Below, in pieces: positions 1 through 8,961 of a stretch of 64,000 nucleotides of DNA. Position numbers and translations under genes: made by a program. Location: NCBI GenBank assembly GCA_002381185.1, contig DFOA01000064.1:105682-169681 (forward strand). The letters are read 5' to 3'. Source of the DNA: Firmicutes bacterium UBA3553. GTDB taxonomy: Bacteria; Bacillota; Clostridia; Tissierellales; Sedimentibacteraceae. The stretch's first letter is position 1. Every line of letters begins with the position of its first letter. The notes under the pieces are model-generated. The model saw only the letters and a program-made list of their open reading frames with translations. It was not told the DNA's origin and made no database searches.

Positions 1-875
1 CCGTATTTTGCCTGCTTAAAGTAACAAGCTCTCGGATCTTTGTCTACTTCCACAGATATTTCATTTACTCTTGGCAGAGGATGAAGAATTACCATATCAT
101 TTTTGGCTTTTTCAAGTTTTTCCATATTTAAAATGTAGCTGTCTTTTAACCGTATATAATCAGCTTCATTGAAGAATCTTTCTTTTTGAACTCTTGTCAT
201 GTATAGTACATCCAGTTCTTCTATTACATTTTCAAGTCTTTCCACTTCTTCAAATTCAATACCGTTTTTAACTAATATTTCTTCGCGTATATATTCAGGA
301 ATTCTCAATTCTTCAGGAGATATCAAGACAAATTTGATACCTTCATATCTTGACAATGCCTTTATAAGTGAATGAACTGTTCTTCCAAACTTTAAGTCTC
401 CGCAGATGCCTACCGTAAAGTTATTCAGCCTTCCTTTCAAAGACCTTATGGTGAGCAGATCCGTCAAAGTTTGAGTAGGGTGTTGATGTCCCCCATCTCC
501 TGCATTTATTACAGGCATGTCTGTGCTCATAGCTGCAATCATAGGGGCACCTTCCTTCGGATGCCTTATAGCCGCAATATCCGCATAGCAGGCAACAGTC
601 CTTATTGTGTCGGCGACACTTTCTCCTTTTGCGGCAGAGCTGGATTCAGCCGATGAAAATCCCATTACACTTCCGCCAAGTCTAAGCATTGCTGCTTCAA
701 AACTTAATCTTGTCCTGGTGCTGGGTTCATAGAACATCGTTGAAAGTACCTTTCCCTTACATACATCTGCATATTTTGAGGGGTTAGCAATTATTTCATC
801 TGCTAAATTTAATATTTCATCCAGCTCCTCAAGTGATAAGTCCATTGGTTCAATTAAGCTTCTTCCTTTTAACAT
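1..875 (-). CDS. pyrB: aspartate carbamoyltransferase catalytic chain (3' end beyond window)
   Basis: Condenses carbamoyl phosphate with aspartate, the committed step of cytosolic pyrimidine synthesis. About 291 codons are present and the C-terminus runs off the left edge; family members are about 305 residues, so little is missing. The carbamoyl-phosphate motif STRTR (in [16 protein letters not shown]) and the HPTQ motif are both visible. The ATG at 875-873 is preceded by AAGGAGG at good spacing. The gene is the first of a pyr unit and sits behind a PyrR-type leader. pyrC lies apart, at 5.0-6.3 kb. Confidence 0.96.
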   Translation of the reverse strand, partial: MLKGRSLIEPMDLSLEELDEILNLADEIIANPSKYADVCKGKVLSTMFYEPSTRTRLSFEAAMLRLGGSVMGFSSAESSSAAKGESVADTIRTVACYADIAAIRHPKEGAPMIAAMSTDMPVINAGDGGHQHPTQTLTDLLTIRSLKGRLNNFTVGICGDLKFGRTVHSLIKALSRYEGIKFVLISPEELRIPEYIREEILVKNGIEFEEVERLENVIEELDVLYMTRVQKERFFNEADYIRLKDSYILNMEKLEKAKNDMVILHPLPRVNEISVEVDKDPRACYFKQAKY

Positions 876-889
876 ATATCCTCCTTTTT

Positions 890-903
890 AGCCTCTCAGG
901 ACT
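890..903 (-). promoter_or_regulatory. PyrR-binding motif 2, just before the pyrB ribosome binding site
   Basis: Read on the minus strand this is AGTCCTGAGAGGCT, a full match to the PyrR RNA consensus ARUCCNGNGAGGYU as I know it. It lies after the attenuator hairpin and ends a few bases before the AAGGAGG of pyrB, so bound PyrR could influence translation as well as transcription. That second role is inference. Confidence 0.65.
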
Positions 904-924
904 ACTTTAAAGTATTACCATATA

Positions 925-957
925 ACAAAAAGTCTTCCAAGCACCGCAAGGAAGACC
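925..957 (-). terminator. attenuator terminator in the pyrB leader
   Basis: On the minus strand GTCTTCC pairs with GGAAGAC (932-938 with 950-956) and is followed by five T. It lies between the pyrB promoter and start codon, downstream of PyrR motif 1, which is the usual order in a PyrR-controlled attenuator. Confidence 0.75.
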
Positions 958-992
958 ATAATAACATAATCTTGTATAATCGTGTCCTTCCC

Positions 993-1006
993 AGCCTCTC
1001 TGTGCC
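993..1006 (-). promoter_or_regulatory. PyrR-binding motif 1 (anti-antiterminator loop)
   Basis: The minus strand reads GGCACAGAGAGGCTGGGAAGG. It keeps the AGAGAGGCU core of PyrR sites but deviates from consensus at three of the first four positions. It is placed just after the predicted transcription start and before the terminator hairpin, as expected for uridine-nucleotide-responsive attenuation. Confidence 0.6.
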
Positions 1007-1033
1007 AGATTAAAGGTTATTTACTTTTAACAT

Positions 1034-1062
1034 ATCTTATAGCATTTTTATCAGCATGTCAA
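1034..1062 (-). promoter_or_regulatory. pyrB promoter (-35/-10)
   Basis: The minus strand has TTGACA at 1062-1057 and TAAGAT at 1039-1034 with a 17-base spacer; an overlapping TATAAG would give 15. The predicted start near 1027 lies just ahead of PyrR motif 1. Confidence 0.55.
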
Positions 1063-1074
1063 CACTTTTTTAAA

Positions 1075-1302
1075 TTAAATATTCTTATCATCTTCAGTAT
1101 TGACTTGTGTAGGTTCGGCCTGACTGATAATTTTAGTTATTCGTCTTTCCACTTCTCGTCTTGGAAGCCATACCTGTCTTTGGCATGTGGTGCATTTTAT
1201 TCTGAAATCTGCACCGACCCTGAGTATCTCCCAATCATATCCACCACACGGATGCTTCTTTTTTAGTTTTACAACGTCCCCAACATTTAATTGCATTGGC
1301 AT
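1075..1302 (-). CDS. DUF951 family protein
   Basis: A 75-residue protein of the small DUF951 family. The opening (LNVGDVVKLKKKHPCGG) and the Cys pair in KCTTCQRQ are typical, and suggest a small SH3-like, possibly metal- or nucleic-acid-binding fold; the function is unknown. A GAGG lies nine bases before the ATG and inside the end of yedF, 14 bases upstream, so the two genes are probably cotranscribed. The pyrB promoter begins right after its stop codon. Confidence 0.85.
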   Translation of the reverse strand: MPMQLNVGDVVKLKKKHPCGGYDWEILRVGADFRIKCTTCQRQVWLPRREVERRITKIISQAEPTQVNTEDDKNI

Positions 1303-1316
1303 AATACTCTACCTCG

Positions 1317-1925
1317 CTATATCATAACTGCATTATCAGATTCAGCTATAGTTTCTACTATATCATACATATTTGAAATTTTACCAACCTCTAATTTGCT
1401 CTTAATTTCAAAGAAATCAAGACATGTTCCACATGAAACAATTTTTACTCCGGCTTCTTCCATCTTCTTTAAATCATCTAAAGATTCAGAACCTTCTGTG
1501 GTAAGCTTAACCCCTGAATTCAAAAATATCAGGAAACTTGGATATGGTTTTGTTTCAGATAATGTATACAGAAAACTTTTCATAAGAATTTTCCCCAAAT
1601 CTTCAGAACCTTTACCCAATTTATCTGTTCCGATTACAAATCCCTTTTTATCTTGCTTAATTTTATTCAAGCTGTCTGCAGCTGCTTCTTCAGTTGCTGC
1701 TTCGCAATTGCTTGATTCTTCCTTGTTTAAGTAAATATATATTCCGTCACTTTTTTCTTCTGCCTTTGCATGAAACTGGAGCTTATTGCTGAATTTCAAT
1801 ACATTTTCTCTGGCAGTTTCATTATCCACTATTACTGTTATTTCTTTTTCACCTGCATCAGCTTCTTTTTTTGTCATTATTACAGGCTGAGGACATAATT
1901 TTCCTCTTGCATCTACTATTATCAT
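1317..1925 (-). CDS. yedF: YedF, selenium-metabolism sulfurtransferase-like protein
   Basis: 202 residues. The N-terminal third is a TusA/SirA domain with the CPQP motif (DARGKLCPQPVIMTKKE), whose Cys carries persulfide in TusA. The C-terminal part is a DsrE-like domain with a Cys-x2-Cys (VSCGTCLDF). This two-domain form is the YedF family that co-occurs with selenium use. A cysteine-desulfurase-like gene lies about 2 kb upstream in the same direction and could supply S or Se. No selD, selA or selenoprotein is in the window, so the selenium role is from family knowledge. A parS-like sequence lies inside the gene. Confidence 0.88.
   Translation of the reverse strand: MIIVDARGKLCPQPVIMTKKEADAGEKEITVIVDNETARENVLKFSNKLQFHAKAEEKSDGIYIYLNKEESSNCEAATEEAAADSLNKIKQDKKGFVIGTDKLGKGSEDLGKILMKSFLYTLSETKPYPSFLIFLNSGVKLTTEGSESLDDLKKMEEAGVKIVSCGTCLDFFEIKSKLEVGKISNMYDIVETIAESDNAVMI
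1425..1440 (+). other. parS-like sequence inside yedF
   Basis: TGTTCCACATGAAACA differs from the ParB/Spo0J site TGTTNCACGTGAAACA at a single central base. It lies about 20 kb from oriC, and parB is in this window. The change breaks the central CACGTG, so binding may be weak or the match accidental. Confidence 0.35.
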
Positions 1926-1935
1926 CTTTTCCTCC

Positions 1936-2601
1936 TTAGTTATTATAAAAGCCTTTATATGAGAGATAATTTAATATTATATTGTTATCATAAAATATTT
2001 TGCTTGATTCCGAATTTAAAACACTTTGTGCAATTCCGCCATCTTGTAGAAATCCTATTAATGGAGAACTCAGAGCAAAGATTATGTACAATACTATAAA
2101 ACTTTTTAAAAGTCCTGTTCCTGCTCCAAATATTCTATTTGTCAGATTTAATAAAGGCAGTTTAAATATTACATCAATAAAGTTAGATATTAACACCAGA
2201 ATTACATATATAACAAGAAATGTTACTACAAAGCTTATTGATCTTACTAATATTATGCTTATATTATCTACAAACACAGCAAAAGTATCAGCTCCTGACA
2301 CATCTCCGGTATTAATAATATTACTTAATACATTTTTCAGCTCTGCAGGAATATGGCTGGATTTTTCGAACGTTGTCATCAGCTTTTCCGACAGTTCACT
2401 TTCAAAAAAACCATGAATCTTAACAAACAGCTTAGTGTTGTTCAATAAAAAATTTTCTGCCATATAATAAAATTCCCTGCTCAGAAAAAAAGAGACAACT
2501 ACACCCAATGTATCAAACAATGTTTTTATAAATCCTCTTCTATAACCTATAAAACATGAATAACCTGCGTAAATAATAACTATAATATCAATGTAATTCA
2601 T
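1936..2601 (-). CDS. CvpA family membrane protein
   Basis: 221 residues with several hydrophobic segments, starting IDIIVIIYAGYSCFIGYRRGFIKTL, the usual first helix and YRRG turn of CvpA (colicin V production) proteins. These are inner-membrane proteins, linked in some bacteria to purine gene regulation and envelope homeostasis; the biochemical role is unclear. It lies ten bases from yedF in the same direction. The ATG is preceded by AAAAGGAGG. Confidence 0.8.
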   Translation of the reverse strand: MNYIDIIVIIYAGYSCFIGYRRGFIKTLFDTLGVVVSFFLSREFYYMAENFLLNNTKLFVKIHGFFESELSEKLMTTFEKSSHIPAELKNVLSNIINTGDVSGADTFAVFVDNISIILVRSISFVVTFLVIYVILVLISNFIDVIFKLPLLNLTNRIFGAGTGLLKSFIVLYIIFALSSPLIGFLQDGGIAQSVLNSESSKIFYDNNIILNYLSYKGFYNN

Positions 2602-2635
2602 CGAAAACCTCCTTTTATCTTTAGTGCCTCTTAAT

Positions 2636-3706
2636 TTATTTTATTTTTCCTTTTATGAGCTTGTCTTTAGATAAAATGCGGATGTCATTACCCTCTATTG
2701 TAAAATCAGCAATAGCACTTTGTGTATATTCATATATCTTATCTGTCTTTTTACCATGCATCAAATATATGCTGTTTTCATTATATACAAAAACCTTATC
2801 TTCGTAAACCTTTAATTTTTGTACATTATCAGGTGTATCATTTACTGATGTAACCTTTCCTTCAAAATTATACTCCATAAGTTCTGTGCTGCCTTCTTGT
2901 TTATAAAGCATGTATATTTTTTGATTTTCTTTATTCACTTCATAATCAAGTATTTCGCTGTAAACACCATTTTTCCACATTAGTTTACCGTTTAAATTAA
3001 AGTAATAAATATTTTTAGTTCCTATTGCTACAACATTGTTATTAACAATTTTGGATTTAATCAGAATTTCATCTTCTATTGCAGCATTCCAAAGCTCGAC
3101 ATCATCTAACAAGTTAAAATATAAAGTATTTATTATTTTATCATCTTCAAATCGCAGCGTTATAAGAGAATACCCCTCTGATTTATCACTTATGGACACA
3201 CCTGTTATATTATCTTCAAAAACCTTGTCATCAACAATTATTTCATTGTTACCATTCATTATATACAATGAATTCTTGTGGTTGATACCTTTTATAATAA
3301 TGTATGTTTTATCATTTTCACGTGAAACATTTACAATATTACCTTCAATTTCAGCAATTACAAACTTTTGATTATTCCTATCCAGCACTTGTATTGTGTT
3401 TCCCATGTTTTTGAATATATAATTATTTGTTAAGAATACCTGTTTTGCAAATGACCTGTCTTCATTTTCCCATATAACATTGCCGCTGTAATCAAGCAAT
3501 ACAATCTTCTGATTATTGTAGGTTATAATACCGTTATTAAAAAACTTATATTCATCAAGAGTATCCAGCTTCGTTGTCTGAATATCTTCTATAGTATATA
3601 CTTTTTTTTCATCTAATAATGTCAAAATTTCTTTTCCATATTTAAAATATACTATTCCTGATATAATTAATAAAAAGAATATAATAAACATAACAAGCTT
3701 CTTCAT
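2636..3706 (-). CDS. DUF5711 family membrane-anchored beta-propeller-like protein
   Basis: 356 residues. One N-terminal transmembrane helix (LVMFIIFFLLIISGIVYF) is followed by an extracytoplasmic domain with repeated short strands of the type ILLDYSGNVIWEN, NNKVYVY and YYFNLNGKLMW, resembling PQQ/WD-like propeller blades. This matches DUF5711, a family of unknown function in Clostridia. It lies 34 bases upstream of the cvpA-like gene in the same direction, suggesting one transcript with cvpA, yedF and DUF951. Confidence 0.7.
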   Translation of the reverse strand: MKKLVMFIIFFLLIISGIVYFKYGKEILTLLDEKKVYTIEDIQTTKLDTLDEYKFFNNGIITYNNQKIVLLDYSGNVIWENEDRSFAKQVFLTNNYIFKNMGNTIQVLDRNNQKFVIAEIEGNIVNVSRENDKTYIIIKGINHKNSLYIMNGNNEIIVDDKVFEDNITGVSISDKSEGYSLITLRFEDDKIINTLYFNLLDDVELWNAAIEDEILIKSKIVNNNVVAIGTKNIYYFNLNGKLMWKNGVYSEILDYEVNKENQKIYMLYKQEGSTELMEYNFEGKVTSVNDTPDNVQKLKVYEDKVFVYNENSIYLMHGKKTDKIYEYTQSAIADFTIEGNDIRILSKDKLIKGKIK

Positions 3707-3792
3707 ATTTTTTATCCTGTTGGTTAATTTACCACATTATATCAAACTTATATAAATATTGCATTAAAAATTAATTAAATACATTTTTAAAA

Positions 3793-3827
3793 AACAAAAA
3801 GAAAATTGCACGCAATTCTCTTTTTGT
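3793..3827 (-). terminator. terminator after the cysteine-desulfurase-like gene
   Basis: A stem of AAAAAGA...AATTGC paired with GCAATT...TCTTTTT lies just downstream of the stop codon at 3835. The A and T runs on both sides would let it act in either direction. Confidence 0.65.
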
Positions 3828-3834
3828 CCTTCTG

Positions 3835-4974
3835 TTAAATTCCGGAAATTTCATTTAATGCTTTTGCCGCTGTCAAAACATCCGCTCTTGTATTAAAAGG
3901 TCCTACACCAAATCTAACTGCCCCTACTTTTTCAGTTCCTATTGTTTTATGAGCCAAAGGCGCACAGTGAAGACCAGGTCTAACCGCTATATCAAACTCC
4001 GTATCTAGCCTGTATGCAACTTCTGAGGAATCAATGCCATCAATATTGATTGGCACCACACCACATCTATTGTTTATGTCTTCAGGACCGTAAATTTTGA
4101 TTTTAACATTCTTTTTCATTTCATTGATGAATATATCAAGAAGATTTTTTTCGTGGCTGTAAATCGATTTTGTGCCCTTGCTTAAAATGTACTTTAACCC
4201 TGCATTCAGTCCTGCTATGCCCGGAAGATTATGAGTCCCCGATTCTAATTTGTCAGGATAGAAATTTGGTTGTATCATGCTGCTTGATTCGCTGCCCGTA
4301 CCTCCTTCCTTCAATTGTTTTATTTCAGCATCGCAGTTTATAAGAAGAGCACCAGTTCCCTGTGGTCCAAGAAGTCCCTTATGTCCGGGAACAGCCAGTA
4401 AATCAATATTAAATTTTTTCATATCTATATCCAGCACGCCTGCACTCTGTGAAGCATCCACCAGATATAAAATGTTTTTTTCCATGCACATATGTCCAAT
4501 TTCTTCAACAGGCATTATTGTTCCTGTCAAGTTTGAAACATGAGTTGTAGCGACCATCTTTGTATTATCTTTTAAAGCTGCTTCTATATCTTCAACATTT
4601 ATGCTTCCATCTGGTGCACATTGGACAATTGTATTTTCCACACCATATTTCTCTATTTCTTTAATAGGACGCAATACTGAATTATGTTCCATAGATGTTG
4701 TTATAACATGGTCACCGGGATTCAGAACTCCCTTGATTGCCTGGTTTAGTCCATCTGTTGCATTAAAGGTAAATATAACTCTCATTGGGTCATCCAGATT
4801 AAACAGCTGTGCCATTAATTCTCTTGTTTCATAAATAACCCTTGCACCTTCAATCGCCATTGCATGGCTCCCTCTTCCGGGATTTGCCCCGTATTCTGTC
4901 ATTGCTCTCATAACGTTCTGGTATACTGATTTTGGCTTTGGGTACGTTGTTGCAGCATTATCTAAATAAATCAT
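3835..4974 (-). CDS. cysteine desulfurase family protein (aminotransferase class V)
   Basis: 379 residues, a PLP enzyme of fold type I. The start IYLDNAATTYPKP, the Schiff-base lysine region (VPGHKGLLGPQGTG), the PLP motif YLVDASQSAG and a candidate catalytic Cys in RPGLHCAPLAH are visible. It resembles the SufS/CsdB-like subgroup often found in Clostridia rather than IscS; no sufU or iscU is adjacent. The neighbouring yedF makes a role in S/Se delivery plausible. AGGTGAT precedes the ATG. The terminator after it separates it from the DUF5711 gene. Confidence 0.88.
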   Translation of the reverse strand: MIYLDNAATTYPKPKSVYQNVMRAMTEYGANPGRGSHAMAIEGARVIYETRELMAQLFNLDDPMRVIFTFNATDGLNQAIKGVLNPGDHVITTSMEHNSVLRPIKEIEKYGVENTIVQCAPDGSINVEDIEAALKDNTKMVATTHVSNLTGTIMPVEEIGHMCMEKNILYLVDASQSAGVLDIDMKKFNIDLLAVPGHKGLLGPQGTGALLINCDAEIKQLKEGGTGSESSSMIQPNFYPDKLESGTHNLPGIAGLNAGLKYILSKGTKSIYSHEKNLLDIFINEMKKNVKIKIYGPEDINNRCGVVPINIDGIDSSEVAYRLDTEFDIAVRPGLHCAPLAHKTIGTEKVGAVRFGVGPFNTRADVLTAAKALNEISGI

Positions 4975-5033
4975 TATATCACCTGCTATTCTATTTTTAA
5001 TCTATTATATGTTTGTGAATTGTGCTTTGATAA

Positions 5034-6302
5034 TCATTTATCCATATAGGCAATTTTGCCTCCGCAAATTGTGAATTTCACCTTACCTTCAAGCTCCCAT
5101 CCAATAAAAGGAGAGTTGCTTGATTTAGAATTAAACTCATTCACAGTCCATTTTTCGTCAGGATCAAATATCAACAAATCTGCCTTAGAACCTTCTCTTA
5201 ATCTTCCCGAATTTAAATTATACAGCTTTGCGGGATTAACCGTCATTTTCTCCAAAAGTTCTGATACTGTTAAATGGTTATTTTTAACCAGGTAAGTTAT
5301 CCCCAAAGCTAATGAGGTCTCAAGACCTATTATTCCGCTTGGTGCTTTTTCAAAATCCCGGTCCTTTTCTTCTCTGCTGTGAGGTGCGTGATCTGTTGCA
5401 ATTATGTCTATGGTTCCATCTTTTAGTCCTTCAATTATTTTTAACCTGTCTTCTTCTGTCCTTAATGGAGGATTCATTTTAGCATTATTTTTATATTTTA
5501 ATATGTCTTCCTCAGTCAATGTAAAGTGATGAGGTGATGCTTCAGCAAAAATCCGTGCACCTCCTGATTTTGCATATCTTATTATATCCACTGCCTTACC
5601 TGAGCTTAAGTGCTGTATATTTACTTTTGCTCCTGTTTCCAAAGCTATAATGCAGTCTCTTGCAACCATAACATCCTCAGCTAATCGTGGTGCACCTTGT
5701 ATTCCAAGTTTCTTAGATATCTTACCTTCATTTATACCCGGATTACAAATTAAACTCGGGTCCTCTTCGTGAAAGCTGATTGGAACATTTAATCTTTTAG
5801 CTGTTTCCATAGCTTTTAAAACAAGGTCCGAATCCATTATAGGAAAACCATCATCAGTAAATCCTGCTGCACCGAATTGATTTAACATCTCCATGTCGAC
5901 AAGCTGGATTCCGTTTAACCCAACTGTAACTGACGCCGTCTGAAGCACGTTGATAGATGACTTTTTCGCAGCCTCCAAGATATATTCAAGGGTTTCTTTA
6001 TTATCAACCGGAGGTTTAGTATTTGCCATACATACAACTGTTGTAAAACCTCCCCTTGCTGCTGACCTTGAACCTGATAAAATATCTTCTTTATATGTCA
6101 ATCCGGGGTCTCTGAAATGCACATGTACATCTATAAGACCCGGACAAACTATACTTCCTTCGGCATCTATAATTTCATCAATACCTTCTTCATCAATGTT
6201 CTTTTCAATTTTTTTAATAACTTCCCCCTCTATAAGAATGTCCGCTTTTTCATCCCTCTTGGATTCAGGATCTATTACTCTTCCGTTTTTAATGAGCATC
6301 AT
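5034..6302 (-). CDS. pyrC: dihydroorotase
   Basis: Cyclises carbamoyl aspartate to dihydroorotate in pyrimidine synthesis. 422 residues, class I (long form). The metal-binding HVHFRDPG, the ATDHAPH motif and the C-terminal GRLREGSKADLLIFD are present. I place the start at the ATG at 6302, six bases after AGGTG; a GTG three codons upstream overlaps that ribosome site. It is the last pyr gene here, separated from pyrB by five unrelated genes, and has no PyrR motif in its own leader. Confidence 0.95.
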   Translation of the reverse strand: MMLIKNGRVIDPESKRDEKADILIEGEVIKKIEKNIDEEGIDEIIDAEGSIVCPGLIDVHVHFRDPGLTYKEDILSGSRSAARGGFTTVVCMANTKPPVDNKETLEYILEAAKKSSINVLQTASVTVGLNGIQLVDMEMLNQFGAAGFTDDGFPIMDSDLVLKAMETAKRLNVPISFHEEDPSLICNPGINEGKISKKLGIQGAPRLAEDVMVARDCIIALETGAKVNIQHLSSGKAVDIIRYAKSGGARIFAEASPHHFTLTEEDILKYKNNAKMNPPLRTEEDRLKIIEGLKDGTIDIIATDHAPHSREEKDRDFEKAPSGIIGLETSLALGITYLVKNNHLTVSELLEKMTVNPAKLYNLNSGRLREGSKADLLIFDPDEKWTVNEFNSKSSNSPFIGWELEGKVKFTICGGKIAYMDK

Positions 6303-6425
6303 TTTATTCACCTATGGTAATTAATTTACAATTATTATATCATAATTGCTGTTTGTTTAAAAGAAGTATTGTTGGTGCATTGGGTTTTGTGATAATATAT
6401 ATTTATTAAATGACCGGAGGTAACT

Positions 6426-7082
6426 ATGTTTAAAGCTGCAATATTTGATTTGGACGGAACTTTGCTGGATTCGGCTGAGGATCTGGAAAGGGCGTGTAAC
6501 TATGCCTTGTCTAAATTTAATCTTCCCAATGTAGATTCACAAAAACATAAGCTTATGCTGGGTAATGGAAGACGTAAATTAATAGAATCCATAGTAAGTG
6601 AGTTTTTTGGATACGAAGAAAATGAAATAATAGAAAAATTTCTAGGATATTACAATGAGTTTTACAATAAACACATGCTTGATAACACAAAACCCTTTGA
6701 AGGCATTAATGAAATGCTGGATATATTAAACAGTCATGGTGTTGTTACAGCTGTTTTGTCAAATAAACCTCATGATTTTACACTGAAGCTCGTTGAACAT
6801 TTTTTTAATGACAGAATTAAGTATGTATCAGGGCTGAAGGATGGATATGAAGCCAAACCTAATCCCAGATCACTGCTGGAAATAATCAATAATTTAGGAT
6901 TGAAAAAGGAAGAATGTATATACATAGGCGATACTGAGATTGATATCCGTGTTTCAAAAAATACAGGTGTTAAATCCTTGGGCGTTTTATGGGGATTCAG
7001 AACACAGTCATTGCTGGAGCGTGAAGAAGCGGATTATATAGCTTCAAATATTGATGAAATGATTGATATTATATTAAAATAA
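6426..7082 (+). CDS. HAD-superfamily phosphatase, phosphoglycolate phosphatase-like
   Basis: 218 residues. HAD motif I FDLDGTLLD (both Asp), motif II VLSNKP, the Lys-containing motif III region KPNPRS and motif IV YIGDTEIDI are all present, with the helical cap of the Gph/PGP subgroup. The substrate cannot be told from sequence; phosphoglycolate is the conventional guess. CCGGAGG precedes the ATG. It is transcribed alone, divergent from pyrC and convergent with hydA. Confidence 0.85.
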   Translation: MFKAAIFDLDGTLLDSAEDLERACNYALSKFNLPNVDSQKHKLMLGNGRRKLIESIVSEFFGYEENEIIEKFLGYYNEFYNKHMLDNTKPFEGINEMLDILNSHGVVTAVLSNKPHDFTLKLVEHFFNDRIKYVSGLKDGYEAKPNPRSLLEIINNLGLKKEECIYIGDTEIDIRVSKNTGVKSLGVLWGFRTQSLLEREEADYIASNIDEMIDIILK

Positions 7083-7104
7083 TATTCTTACTTTAAAATG
7101 TAAT

Positions 7105-7132
7105 AATGGGAGGGGCAAAGCCCTCCCTTATT
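7105..7132. terminator. bidirectional terminator between the HAD gene and hydA
   Basis: GGGAGGG (7108-7114) pairs with CCCTCCC (7121-7127) around a six-base loop, followed on the plus strand by TTATTTATTT. It serves the two convergent genes. Confidence 0.7.
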
Positions 7133-8943
7133 TATTTCAACTTTTCCAATAGTTTTTCGAACTCTTCTTCCTGCTCTATTCTATATGAATCCCTCTTAAT
7201 ATAATGAGTGTGCAGGAGTTTGTGAGACAAATGACCGTTAGGCTCTTTCAGAAATTCTTCATAAAGCTTCATAACTTCTGGGTTTTTGTGAGATTTTCTC
7301 AGCGGCAGTGACCTATCCAATTCATATAATGCATCTGCTCTCTTAGTTTTTGGATTTACCTCCAGCCTTGCCTTAGCAGACACGTGTGACTGACCTCCGC
7401 CATGTACACAGCCTCCCGGACATGCCATAACCTCTATGAAGTGATACTGCTTCTCTCCGGATCTTACAGCTTCCAAAACCTTTGCCGCATTCGCAGTTCC
7501 ATGCGCAACCGCTACCTTAACCTCAGTATCTTTGCCTTCAATCGGAAGAATCACAGATGCTTCCTTAACACCTTCAATTCCTCTGACACCCTGGTACTCA
7601 ACCTCATCCAAATCCTTGCCTGTTAATATATCTGCAACTGTTCTTAAAGCTGCTTCCATAACTCCGCCGGTTGCTCCGAATATTGCGCCGGCTCCTGTAT
7701 ATTCACCCAATATGCTGTCAGGCCGCTCATCAGGCAGATTTCTGAAATTAATTCTCGCCTGTTTTATCATGTCTCCAAGTTCTCTTGTAGTTAATGAAAA
7801 ATCAACATCTCTTATGCCGTCTACTTCCATTTCCGGTCTGTTTGCTTCTGTCTTCTTTGAGGTACATGGCATTACAGATACGCATACTATTTTCTTAGGA
7901 TCTATACCTGCCTTTTCAGCATAGTACGATTTTACTATGGCCCCAAACATTTGTTGAGGTGATTTGCATGTTGAAAGATTATCCAGGAAATCAGGATAAT
8001 TAATTTCACAGAAGCGTATCCATCCAGGTGAACATGATGTTATCATAGGAAGTTTTCCGCCGTTTTTAACTCTGTTTAAAAGCTCTGTGCCTTCTTCCAA
8101 TATAGTGAGATCTGCAGAGAAGTTTGTGTCAAAAACTTTATTGAATCCAAGCCTTCTTAATGCTGCTACCATTTTTCCCGTTACATCTGTTCCCACAGGA
8201 TAACCGAATTCTTCACCCAGGGATGCTCTTACTCCGGGTGCTGTCTGGACAACTACATATTTATCCGGATCATCAATTACTTCCCAAACATCATCTATAT
8301 ATGTTCTTTCACGAAGTGCTGCCACAGGACATGCCTGTATACACTGTCCGCAGTACACGCATGGAACATCCTTCATGCTGTAATCAAAGGCAGGGGCTAC
8401 CTCTGTGTTGAAGCCTCTTTTTGTGAAGTCTAAAATGCCGATACCTTGAACATCTCTGCATGTGCTTACGCATCTTCCGCACAATATGCACTTGCTCGTA
8501 TCTCTTATTATAGAATAAGACAGGTTATCTATTTTAGCTTCTCTTTTTGCTCCTTGAAATTCAATATCCTTAATTCCAAGCTCATCGCATAATTTTTGAA
8601 GCTCACAAGTTCCGTTTCTCAAGCATGTCAAACATTCTCTGTTATGGTTTGCAAGTATTAATTCCACGTTCATCCTGACTGCATTTCTGACCTTTGCAGT
8701 ATTTGTCCTTACATTCATTCCATCCTGCACCTGAAGGACACAGGAAGCAGGAAGATTTCTCATTGGAACTCCCTTAATATCAACTTCAACCACACATACT
8801 CTGCATGCTGCTATTTCATTAACATCCTTTAAAAAACAAAGCGTGGGTATGTCTATTCCAGCCTCTCTGGCTGCCATTAACACTGTATAATCCTTAGGGA
8901 CACTAACCTGTATTCCATTTATAGTTACATTTACTTTATCCAT
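7132..8943 (-). CDS. hydA: [FeFe]-hydrogenase catalytic subunit, electron-bifurcating type
   Basis: Cytosolic H2-forming subunit of an NADH/ferredoxin-linked hydrogenase. In order: N-terminal [2Fe-2S] domain with CRVC; the His-ligated cluster HNRECLTCLRNGTCE; two [4Fe-4S] motifs (CILCGRCVSTC and CVYCGQCIQAC); then the H-cluster domain with TSCSPGW, MPCTSKK and MACPGGC, followed by the small-subunit-like C-terminus. I chose the ATG at 8943 (AAAGG eleven bases upstream); a GTG at 8952 is too close to that site. 603 residues. It is the last gene of hydC-hndB-hydB-hydA. No maturases (HydEFG) are in the window. Confidence 0.95.
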   Translation of the reverse strand: MDKVNVTINGIQVSVPKDYTVLMAAREAGIDIPTLCFLKDVNEIAACRVCVVEVDIKGVPMRNLPASCVLQVQDGMNVRTNTAKVRNAVRMNVELILANHNRECLTCLRNGTCELQKLCDELGIKDIEFQGAKREAKIDNLSYSIIRDTSKCILCGRCVSTCRDVQGIGILDFTKRGFNTEVAPAFDYSMKDVPCVYCGQCIQACPVAALRERTYIDDVWEVIDDPDKYVVVQTAPGVRASLGEEFGYPVGTDVTGKMVAALRRLGFNKVFDTNFSADLTILEEGTELLNRVKNGGKLPMITSCSPGWIRFCEINYPDFLDNLSTCKSPQQMFGAIVKSYYAEKAGIDPKKIVCVSVMPCTSKKTEANRPEMEVDGIRDVDFSLTTRELGDMIKQARINFRNLPDERPDSILGEYTGAGAIFGATGGVMEAALRTVADILTGKDLDEVEYQGVRGIEGVKEASVILPIEGKDTEVKVAVAHGTANAAKVLEAVRSGEKQYHFIEVMACPGGCVHGGGQSHVSAKARLEVNPKTKRADALYELDRSLPLRKSHKNPEVMKLYEEFLKEPNGHLSHKLLHTHYIKRDSYRIEQEEEFEKLLEKLK

Positions 8944-8961
8944 AATTAACACCAGCCTTTC

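Noticed and set aside
471..656. Open frames antisense to pyrB, and similar frames across pyrC, gyrB, gyrA, hisD and others.
   Set aside because: They are shadows of strongly conserved genes, have no ribosome site and encode no recognisable protein.
3838..3853. AAATTCCGGAAATTT resembling a Noc-binding site.
   Set aside because: The Noc box ATTTCCCGGGAAAT is two bases longer in the centre; this is in coding sequence and not a full palindrome.
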